Assembly (NCBI RefSeq): GCF_020382885.2
Contig: NC_058513.1
Location: forward strand, 10,201,774 to 10,265,773
Source of the DNA: Scatophagus argus
Taxonomy: Eukaryota > Chordata > Actinopteri > Scatophagidae
Direction: 5' to 3'
Length of the DNA: 64,000 nucleotides
Made by a program: the position numbers and the translations under genes. Every line of letters starts with the position of its first letter. Position 1 is the first letter of the stretch. Below are positions 33,935 through 43,600 of the stretch, one piece after another. A model generated the notes under the pieces. That model was not told where the DNA came from. It worked only from the letters and a program-made list of their open reading frames with translations, and ran no database searches.

Positions 33935-35403
33935 TTGTGGGGACAAAGGAAGGGGCCCGTCGGTGAGCGGCTGGTGGCTGGGCCTTTGCCCATGGGGCCC
34001 AGCTGGGCCCAGCCCAAAGCAAGGACATGGGTCTGTCCTCCAGTGGGCCCACCACCTGCAGGAGGAGTCAAAGGGGTCTGGTGCAGTATGGTGCTATTGT
34101 TTGTCCATAACTAACACCATGTTCAAACATAAGGGTGTCCACAGGTGCACCTGGCACCAGGACACCCTAGGTTACAGGTCGATGATCAACTTTGTAGTCG
34201 TATCAGCAGATCTGTGGCCGCATGTTCCGGACACTCGGGTGAAGAGAGGAGCAGAGCTGTCAACTGATCACCACCTGGTGGTGAGTTGGATCAGGTGGCG
34301 GGGAAGAAGCTGGATAGACCTGGCAGACCTAAACAAACAGTGAGGGTCTGCTGTGAACGTCTGGCTCAGGACCCGGTCAGAAACTCCCACCTAAGGCAGA
34401 GCTTCAACTGCATTGCAGAGGAGGCTGTTTGCAGCTGTGGTCAGAAAGTCTCTGGTACTAGTCATGGCGGCAATCCTCGAACCTGCTGGTGGATACCGGA
34501 GGGTGAAAGGTGTCGTCAAGCTGAAGAAGCTGACAGCTACTGGCAGGCCAGACGGTGCATGGCTTGGGCAGTCACGGAAGAAAAAACCTGCGTATGGGAG
34601 GAGCTCGGTGAGACCATGGAGAAAGACTTTCGGTTGGCCTCGAAGAAATTCTGGCAAACTGTCCGATGACTCAAGAAGGGGAAGCAGCACTTTGTTCACA
34701 CTATTTACAGTGGGACTGAAGAGCTGCTGTCCTACGATTGAGGATATAGTCGGGCGGTGGAAGGAATACTTCGAGTATCTGCTTAATTCCACCAACACAC
34801 ATCCTTGGTGGAAACAGAGCCGGGGGGCTCGGGGGAGGCTCTCCCATCACTGGGACGGAAGTTGCTGAGGTAGTTATACAACGCAGCGGCGGTGCCACGG
34901 GGTTGGATGAGATCCGTTCAGAGTACCTCATGCCTCTGGATGTTGTGGGGCTGTCATGGCTGTCATGCCTCTGCAACATTGCATGGTCATTGGGGACAGT
35001 GCCCTTGAAGTTGCAAACTGGGATGGTCCAACAACAGAGAGATCACACTCCTCAGCCTCCCTGGGAAAGTCTACGCCAAGGTACTGGAAAGGAGAGTCCA
35101 TCCGTTAGTTGAAACTCAGATCCAAGAGGAACCCCATCATGGAACACTGCTCTACACAGCTCTACAGCTTCGCAAGAGTGCTGGAGAGGTCGTGGAAGTT
35201 TGCCCAACCATGATGGAGGAATTATGTCTCTCGTCTGGCCTGGGAACACCTTGGCATCACCTGAGACAAGTTGGTGGAAGTGGCCAGGGAGAGGACAGTG
35301 TGGGCTTCCCTACTGAAGTTTCTTCCCCCACAACCCAGATTCGAATAAGCAGAGGAAGACAAGATGAGACAAGATGAGACAAGATGAGACGAGACGAGAC
35401 GAG
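33935..35403 (+). mobile_element. Degenerate LINE (non-LTR retrotransposon) with APE and RT remnants
   Basis: Broken frames on the plus strand carry LINE protein sequence. Endonuclease part at 34115-34345: HRCTWHQDTLGYRSMINFVV, then RVKRGAELSTDHHLVVSWIR. A linker follows, with NPRTCWW and EKDFRLASKKFWQTVR (about 34475-34668). Then comes the start of reverse transcriptase at 34900-35010: DEIRSEYLMPLDVVGLSWLS and LCNIAWSLGTVPL. The 5' segment (33940-34070) and 3' segment (35215-35350) match my memory of the untranslated ends of an abundant fish LINE, including a 3' end like GATAAGCGGAAGAAGATG (here AATAAGCAGAGGAAGACAAGATG). The element ends in a short tandem repeat of GATGAGACAA/GAGAC units (35360-35403). 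Most of RT is deleted, and stops and frameshifts abound; it is dead. I do not assign a clade. Confidence 0.8.
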
Positions 35404-36051
35404 GTGGTGGTTGCATACAGGTACCTTTTCTTATGTCAACAGTATTGGCATATTGTAGAAAACATTTCTACCACAGAGTAATATGAGAACATGCATTCAA
35501 GCTTGAAATCTGGTCTTGTTCAATACAAAGTGTTGGGCCAGCAAATGTTATAATAGCATTCAGCGTGTCAAGTGTCAGCTTTGAGATTAGTTTCCGTAAC
35601 ACCATACTGAGTCAGTGATAATAGTGATAATCCAAGTCACCATGGACAGCGAGCAGGATATAATTATATAAACATGTTAGATGTGTGCTGCACCTGTGCC
35701 ACCTGTCAATACAAAAGCTTAAATCCCATCAAAGTAAATTATGTACTCAGTTTACACATAATTAGATATGGCAAAATGTAAATAGTGGAAGTGTGTAATA
35801 AAACAGCAACTTTTTAAGAATAACCTGAAGTATATTGGGTAAATACTCATTCAGTTGAGTGGAAACTCAATGTTCATTCAAAATCTGATTTAGATTTACT
35901 TGACATGACATGTATAACATCTTAACTTGATTAACTCCACCAGAAACTTTTTGAGTTTATCTTGAATGTGTTTTTTGTCCAACCCATTTATGTGAATGCA
36001 TATCTCTGTGGAGTGCAATGCAGTTCAAACTGCAGCCTCCAAAATGATCAA
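35404..36051. other. Spacer between LINE and MITE-like element
   Basis: AT-rich sequence with no coding signal or delimited repeat. Confidence 0.4.
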
Positions 36052-36481
36052 ATCTGAAACCGAAAGAAAACGTTTCGCAACCCAAGTTTCAAGCTTTCAA
36101 AACTTTTTTGTAAACATGCACACGGCAGTTTTCAGATCTCATATTACAAGGTTTCATAAGTTTCTTGCAAACTGATGTGGTGGGACAACAATGCCATATT
36201 TGAAACTCTGAAAATGTATACTTAAAAACAGCAAGGGTACAACAAGAGGTTTGAATCTCTCAAAATGTGAGGCTGAAACTCTGTAATATGCATGTTGCAT
36301 TGATGAAAAATTGCATTGTAAAAATTCAAGTACAAAATTATGCTTGCAGAGATTCAAACATTTTTTTTCAGAGTTTCAAAATACTTTTGAAGGTTTCAAA
36401 ACTTATTTTCAGACTTGCAAAACTTTATTTCAGGTTTTAAATTTGACTGACTTTCAGGGTCGTTTTCTTTCGGTTTCAGAT
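36052..36481. mobile_element. 430-bp MITE-like element with perfect 21-bp terminal inverted repeats
   Basis: The left end 36052-36072 begins ATCTGAAACCGAAAG. The right end 36461-36481 is its exact reverse complement over all 21 bp. The interior does not code for a transposase. It is filled with short motifs of the form GTTTCAAAAC(T)TTT and its complement TTTGAAAC (for example at about 36089-36105, 36371-36380 and 36393-36402), as often seen in subterminal regions of non-autonomous DNA transposons. I could not identify an unambiguous target-site duplication, so the true ends may differ by a few bases and the superfamily is open. Confidence 0.6.
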
Positions 36482-36599
36482 AATGGCAGGATTCTAATCC
36501 CATAACCTATATAGCACGCAAGTACTAAGGAAGTATGGAAATACAGGCAGATATGGACAAGACCACTTCTAGGAGGTCACAAGTGATGATTGAAAGCAA

Positions 36600-37265
36600 T
36601 TACCTTTGTATGAGCATGTGGATATTGTGGAAATTTCAATGAAAATACAAATCATGAGTTCCACACCCCATTTGGAATGATAATCACAACTCCAAATAAG
36701 TGTGGCACAGCTTTGATTCATGGCAGGAAACCATACATGCAGGGTGTGGCTCCTCCTGCCCACAATGTGCCAGAGAGTTGCCTACCACGGCCAAGTATGA
36801 GGTTATTAAAACAGCTGACGTGCCCTTCAGGTTGTGCCGTGAGCAGATGGACCCACCTCCATATTATTTTCTGTGTGGGGCAATGCATTGTGTCTGCATG
36901 TTTTTCATTCAAACTTTAGTATAACAGCAACAACTTTGATTCCTTAGCTGCTTTGTGCCTTGTTTTGTGATACAGGGCCCCTAAGTGATTACCATCTGTG
37001 AGTGAGTCAGGATCAATCCATCAGTTCAACCCTGTGATGTTGTTCTTCTGAAGCAACACAGTCACCACAGAGTTCAGAGAGACGAATCCTACCATGACAC
37101 TTGCCAAGTAGCTACTCAGTATGTACATTTCTTTTTGTCTGTTCATAAGGTCTGTATATAGATAGATAGATTATGGTTTATAATTTGGTTGTTCTCTTGC
37201 AGACAAAATGATGAAGCCTCTTTGATAGCCCTGTTTGAGATTTTGCTGGCTGCAAAATATCAGGA
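36600..37265 (+). pseudogene. Relic of a third alpha-tectorin-like gene (3' part)
   Basis: Three stretches match exons of the tectorin-like genes downstream, in the same order and strand. (1) 36616-36880 matches exon 13 (47207-47480 in copy A): CATGTGGATATTGTGGAAAT, then a translated frame reading CGSSCPQC, KYEVIKTADVPFRLCREQMD and PPPYY. (2) 37060-37105 matches exon 23: GAGTTCAGAGAGACGAATCC against GAGTTCAGAGGGACGTATCC. (3) 37188-37262 matches the last intron end plus the GPI-signal exon: GGTTGTTCTCTTGCAG is identical and ATGATGAA follows, but TGA and TAG stops and a small deletion break it. Exons 14-22 and 24 are missing between. It is a decayed, internally deleted gene copy, not a processed pseudogene, because intron sequence is retained. 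Confidence 0.8.
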
Positions 37266-37837
37266 CAGTAGCTTTATCATGTCACTTTTCATCATAAATT
37301 ATAGTGTGTGAGTATTTTGCATATAACAAGATTTATGTAGGCCTCAATGTATCAATCTACATATTTCAGAAACTCAAAAGCCTTACAAACATAAAATAGA
37401 TAGAAATGAAAGAAAAAATAGAAGTAAAGCACCAGCCTGTGTATTGTTTGTCTGGACTGTGGTCCATCAGTGGGTGGAAGAATTTAAGTGTTTAATGTGG
37501 TAAAACAGTTCGTGTCAATAACTACTTGGTGAGGATTGCGTGCTTTATCTGTCTGTCACTATGGCATGTTTTTATTGTTTTTATCAGCTGTCACTTTTGA
37601 TTGATTCTTTCATTGTTGTTACATTAACACCACTCCTTCATTTGTCACATCGTCTCCACCTCTCACATTCTTTCAGTGCCTCTGCATTTTGTAGATTCTC
37701 TCTTTATAATACATTGTTTTTTTTAGCAAGGTACAGTTTCATTTTCATACTAAAACACGCCTACTTAAATAGTTTTAGATTTACCAGAAGGAAATGATTT
37801 GTTTAGGTGTAGCTTTGATGGAGAAATTTGCAAAAGT
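37266..37837. other. Spacer after the relic
   Basis: AT-rich sequence with a short GATA run at 37151-37170 just before it. No gene seen; the open frame 37540-37797 has no family resemblance. Confidence 0.35.
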
Positions 37838-38330
37838 CTAATTTTTATCTGTCCTATACAATTTTTTCTCCATTGCATTATACTGGGAGGTTGTGACTTT
37901 AATTAGGAAACTGTTATAATTTTTTTTACTTTTGCTATTAGAAGCAGGATTCTCAGGAAAAAAATTTGGATTTTTATCTGTCATACTGTCAAGAATTATA
38001 CCCAGAATGTAATGTGTTAGTTCCAAAGGGAAATTAATACCCAAAACCTGTTTGATCTCCTTAGTTGTAAACATTTATAAAGGTCATGAGCTGGTAAGTT
38101 AAATTCTTGCTGAAGCTGCATGAATGACTTCATAGTTTGTCCATTAAACACTTGTGCAATATATAATAACCTCTTGTTAGCCCACTTGTTGAATGGTAAT
38201 GCTCACTATTATTCATAATGAGAATAAAGTACAGTGTCTGGTAGGGTGTCCAAAAGTCTGGTTTGGTGCTGCCACTTTGATGTGAGAGCATGCCATTCAT
38301 CTGCATTGTACTGGGGAGGCAAACATCTCT
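37838..38330 (-). mobile_element. L1/Tx1-like LINE ORF2 C-terminal fragment
   Basis: Read on the minus strand, the broken frames include NGQTMKSFMQLQQEFNLPAH, then DLYKCLQLRR, then LGINFPLELTHYILGIILDS. This order (a 'F..L..E..LP...F.KYLQ.R' block followed by 'FPL....ILG') is the conserved region after reverse transcriptase in L1-type LINE ORF2 proteins. Frameshifts separate the blocks. It abuts the next LINE remnant on the same strand but belongs to a different family. Confidence 0.65.
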
Positions 38331-38369
38331 GAGATATCCCAGTAACTCATAATCACATGAGACTTCTTA

Positions 38370-39800
38370 AGATAACACACACAATCATACACAGTACAAT
38401 GTGCACTGAAATTCTCTTCTCCCTGCTACCAAAAATAGGCAAATAAAATGAGTAAGATTAAATATGATAAAATAGAAACCCTAAACCTAAAAATGTACAG
38501 TATTTACATCTAGTGCAGGTGGGGTGGCCTGGGGGAGGAAGCTTTTCCTCATCCTCTCAGTGTTGGTTCTCAGGCAGTGGAACCGACGGCCTGATGGCAG
38601 CAGGGAGAGGAGTGAGTGTCTGGGGTGATGGGGTTGCCTGAGGATCTTCTCAGCTCTCAACCTGCATTGTTTGGTGTAAATGTCCTGCAGGTTGGGTAGA
38701 GTTGTTCTGATCGTCCGCTCAGCTGAGCGGACTACCCTCCTAAGGACCGAGAGGTCCTGCTTTGTGCAGCTGCCCATCCATGTGGTGATGCTCCCACTCA
38801 AGATGCTCTCAGTGGTGCAGGTGTAAAAGTTCATGAGCACCTCGAGTGGGACCCTGAAGTCTCTGAGGTGTCTGAGGTGGAACAGACGCTTGCCTTCCTT
38901 CTTGACAGTCCTGTTAACGTGCTGAGACCAGGACAGGTCCTGTGTGATGGTCACACCGAGGTATTTAAAACTGTCCACCCTGTCCACCTCAGATGCACAG
39001 TGGACAGATGTCGCTCTGCTGCTTCCTCCTGTACTCCACAATCAGCTCCTTAGTTTTGTTGACGTTCAGCAGGAGGTTATTCTCCCAGAACCAGCTCTCC
39101 AGGTAGATGACCTCCTTCCTGTAGGGCTCCTCCTTGTCGTGGGAGATTAACCCCACCATGGCTGTGTCGGCTGCAAACTTTATGATGATGTTGCTGACTG
39201 ATGTGGACACACAGTCATGTACAGGGAGTACAGCAGGGGACTCAGCATGCAGCCTTGAGGGTATCCAGTGTTGAGGATGAGAGAGGATGAGCTATGGGTA
39301 CCCACTCGTACCACCTGTTGTCTGCAGGTTAGGATGCTGTGGATCCAACTGCACAGGGAGGAGTTCAGTCCAAGATCACACAGCTTAGTGACCAGCCTGG
39401 AGAGGACTATGGTGTTGAATGCTGAGCTGTAGTCCACAAACAGCACACATAGTTCACATAGTTCCCCATCCCAGTGTCCACGTGAGAAAGTGTCTTGTGC
39501 AGCATGAAGGTTATGGCGTCGTCAGTGGATCTGTCTGGGTGGTATACAAACTGAAGAGGGTCCAGGGTGGGGGGGCAGAGAGGAGGTGATGAATGTTTTG
39601 ACCAGCTTCTCAAAACATTTCATCACCACAGATGTGAGGGCTATGTGGTGATAATCATTAGGGTTACTGGGCTGGGCTGTCTTTGGGACAGGGACCACAA
39701 CAGACTTCTTAAAGCAGGTAAGAATCACACACTGTGAGAGGGAGAGGTTGAATATCATTAAAAAACATTGAAAAGTGTACAGTGCTGCAAAAAACAAGTT
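38370..39800 (-). mobile_element. Degenerate jockey/CR1/L2-like LINE, reverse-transcriptase part
   Basis: Minus-strand frames in the right order give a LINE reverse transcriptase: KKSVVVPVPKTAQPSNPNDY and [20 protein letters not shown] (39,400-39,700); [20 protein letters not shown] and the TGYPQGCMLSPLLYSLYM block (39,180-39,446); IIIKFAADTAMVGLISHDKE (about 39,180-39,130); then VDSFKYLGVTITQDLSWSQH and the C-terminal IRTTLPNLQDIYTKQCRLRA, LLPSGRRFHCLRTNTERMRK (38,487-39,041). The catalytic FADD box reads FAAD, so the enzyme is dead as well as frameshifted. The 3' tail near 38,370-38,450 is AT-rich. Clade assignment within the jockey superfamily is from memory and uncertain. Confidence 0.82.
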
Positions 39801-40192
39801 ATTGTTTTGTTTTGTTATTTTATCACATTTTATAAGAACATTACAAGATAGTTTTCTACAAGGTAGGGATTAGTCCTACTTCTATGGCAATGTAAATTAG
39901 CTAATGCTTTTCTACAACTGTGAGGAATATAATTAGGTGATGTAACGCACAATTAAATTCTTCTCTGGAACAGGTACCTTAACACTTTGACAGTATTCTA
40001 ACAATGCCTAAAGCCTTTGGTAGAATATCACACCTCCTATTTGTTTGTGCTGAATAGTGTTTGATAATCATCATTATTCTTCATCCACTGTGGAATGTTT
40101 ATTTCACTTGTTATGAGGAAGCAGTTGGCTTTAATCTGAATGCTCGTAACTGGTCAAACAACAGATTCACGGGACTGTGCCAAGTTTCGTGG
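39801..40192. other. Region upstream of tectorin-like gene A
   Basis: AT-rich sequence between the LINE and the TATA box of gene A; it should contain upstream regulatory DNA. No defined motif called. Confidence 0.35.
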
Positions 40193-40199
40193 TATAAAA
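40193..40199 (+). promoter_or_regulatory. TATA box of tectorin-like gene A (TATAAAA)
   Basis: TATAAAA in GGTATAAAACC is followed by a probable 5' non-coding exon ending at donor ATGAACAG/GTAATT (40268). A candidate acceptor TTTGGTCAG/CAG lies about 30 bp before the coding ATG at 40697. Copy B has a TATA box in a similar position, which supports the call. Confidence 0.55.
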
Positions 40200-40696
40200 C
40201 CTTCTTGGAAAAGCTTGTAGTTTCACACAAATGAAGGATACAAGAACAGATGATACACATATGAACAGGTAATTAAATTTTGCATTATTTTAGGACAGAT
40301 CTGCTGCATAATGGTAGTATTTACTAAAATAAATAACAAAATGACAAAAAAAACCTGCTGTTTATTTCCAACTTGAAGTTATTACAGGGAATATTGGAAA
40401 TGATTTGCACACTGCACTGACTGCTAAAATAAAATCTTAAAGTCACACATGTCATAGGCAGCAATAAATGTCATTATCAAAACTTTGTTTATTTTATCAT
40501 TATTACCCCAGACACGTAGGTGTCATCAGGAATGTAGTATGTAATTTGTTTGCCAGTTTGTAGGATAAACATATCCTATACTATTTAAACATGTTAATGA
40601 AATGTCGAAAAAATTAATGCTGAGCATATTTCCCCCGCTGGGAATTAATGAATTAATTGTATTTGGTCAGCAGCTTTGCACTTTGGGCTTTGGAGA

Positions 40697-43600
40697 ATGG
40701 CAAATCGAATCTTGTTGCCTGTGCTGCTTTTGGGGATGATAAGTAAGTATTCAGTTAAATCAAATTAAATTAAATTCACTCTTAGTTCTGTTGGTGCATT
40801 TACATAAAATAAATAAAGGATCTTTGTTTATTAACATTAGCAGTCTCTCCTGGCCAATTATATGTGTATGTTTGTTTTCATAGGTGGTGTGACTCCCCAG
40901 ATTTCAGGTAAGTTAACAAATAACAGTTGATGAAAAACATCTTAGTTCATTTACTGATTAATTTGACCAGGCCTGTCATGCAATAATTTAAAATAAAAGA
41001 AAAAAAAGCAGTTATTACTTACCACTGGGCTGCAAGTAATGCCACTGTTGCATTATAATATGTTTTTAACAGGAAGGAATAATTTTGAATAGAAGATGTT
41101 AGTTGCAACTTAGATCAAGTCAAATTTCAATGTGTTTATCCATTTTAAAGTTTTGTAAAAATAAATATATAAATAGTACCTGGAATGTGGTCCAAGGTTG
41201 ACTCAACCACACCTTTAACTACAGTAGTGTCATGTTTTACTGACACATAGTTGAAAAACAATAAGCCATTTCACAGCAGACATATTGCCTTTTAGAAGAA
41301 AAAGTAGAGGTGAAATAATTTCATAAATGATGTTCATTCTATCAAGTTTCATGGTAAGATATGACAGTGAGCCAGCATGCGCATATACAGGACACCTGCA
41401 TTAGCTCACCTAAATGGAATAAAGTCTTTTTGTTTGCAAAAAAAATCTGTGCCTTTCCTGCTATGACATGCCAAAATGTTGCTGTGAATAGTGTGTTTTG
41501 CTTGGTCAGTATGTTGGATTAGGTCATACACAAAGCATATTGTTGTACATGGGATCAAACATGGAAATTAAGTAATATGGATGATCATTCTATTTTTATT
41601 TAATATGTCATTTATTGTTCTTTTTAGTACTCTACCCAGTTGCTGGTACCACAAGCTCTCAATCAGATGATGGAAGTTCTCCCAGAATTACCCTGCAACG
41701 CAATTTTGTGTTCTTTGGACGTACCTATAACCAGATTTACGTATGTACACACCGTTTGAGCCAGCTGCCAAAACCATATCTTTTTAAAGGCTTTTAAAAA
41801 TTTTGGCATGTTTTGTGGAGGAATACAAATTTCAGTTCAGATAATATAAATGTATTGCAGTTATAGTGCAACATGATTATAAAACATTGTCGCAATAAAT
41901 ATTTTGATGGCATACAATTGTAAATGAATTTAGTTTGCGCATACTACTACTATTTATTGTTAATAAGAATTTGCTAATCTGTGTCCAGGTGAACCACAAT
42001 GGACACCTGACCTTTGACACGTCATGGAGTAGTTATGTACCTCAAATGTTTCCACTGCATGGATCCAGAGACATCATTGCTCCATTCTGGACAGATTTGG
42101 ATAACAGAGGAAATGGTCAGATTTACTACAATCAATACACCAGTGGCAGTGTCCTCCAACAGGCTACGCACGACATCAATCAGTACTTCCCAGGGCTGAA
42201 CTTCAATGCTAACTGGGTCTTTGTTGCAACATGGTATGAGGTGGCCTACTATCCAACCACTGGAACAGTAAGTCATCTGGTTCTAAATGTGAAAATACAT
42301 ATGATATGTATGTGTGTCTTACCTATTACAATTTTTACTATAAAAATCACGAAAGCAATTTTTTTCTTCCAGCGAACAACAGTCCAAGCGGTCCTGATCT
42401 CTGGTGGCCAGTACTCATTTGTGCTGATGAACTATGGGATAATAGCCGCGACTTCTCGCAATGTGCAGGTCAGTTACTGTTATATGTAGCTGCTGTGACT
42501 AAATACGACACGAAAACTGATAATGTTTTGTATATTTGAGAAACTCACAACCTTTTTCTAAATTAATGTTATTTATTTTTATTTTAGGCTGGCTATGACA
42601 CAATCAGCTCTGCTCACCATGTCACCATCCCTGGATCATTCTCTAGCTCTGCCACAGGCAGTAACTCAAATTTCCGTCTGAGCAGTAATGTCAATGTACC
42701 TGGCCGTTGGGCTTTCCGTGTGGACCATGGATCAACAGGCTGCAATTTCAATGGTAAGGCCAGACCAGAGGGTGGTCATCATGTTGAAGGGTAGCTTTCA
42801 CTTGCACTTGTGGTAAACTGTTGCCCACATCATTTCTGTGGTGCAGCGTGAGAACAGAGAGAAATCAATCCAGAGGGAGTAAAGTAACTGGTAGTATCTT
42901 GCCCAACACTGACCATAGGTACTTCTTTACAGTAATATTCATGTGTAACCACTACTCTATTGAGAGACCAACAAATCTGATGATAAATCTGTGATTGTTG
43001 CTGTACTATTAAATAATACAATTAAATAATGTTTTATATCTCAGCTACTAACAGCTCACTATGTTGTGAACTGAACAACTATTTAAAAAGAATTCTAAAA
43101 AGAATGGTAATGTTAAAGTAGTTATAGTTCTTATAAGTTGAAGTCATTCTATTATAAGGAATTTTACTTTTTTTCCTCAAAGGTCAAACAGTGCAGCTGG
43201 GTGACTCATTCTGGAGTGACAGTACATGTGCACAGAAGTGCACCTGTACCTCAGCAGGCCTGCAGTGCAACAACCAGCCCTGCTCCTTTTCCCAGATCTG
43301 TCGGCAAAGTACCTTTCAATTCTCCTGCCAGACTGTGCAGAGACGCACTTGCACCATAAGTGGTGATCCACATTACTACACCTTTGATGGCACAGTGTTT
43401 CACTTCCAGGGCACCTGCACTTATGTTCTCTCTGAGCAGTGTGGTAGAGGACTGCCTTACTACAGAGTAGAGGGAAAGAACGAGCACAGAGGCAGCACTC
43501 ATGTTTCCTGGACACGACTGGTCAAAGTGTTTGTCCATAATGAAACCATTGAGCTTGTCAAGGGACGTCGGGGTCAAGCTAAGGTTAGCAGTCATGACTA

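Noticed and set aside
43177-43515. Long minus-strand open frames opposite tectorin-like exons (also at 58836-59348)
   Set aside because: They are present in both copies only because they are antisense to conserved Cys-rich exons; no independent gene signals.
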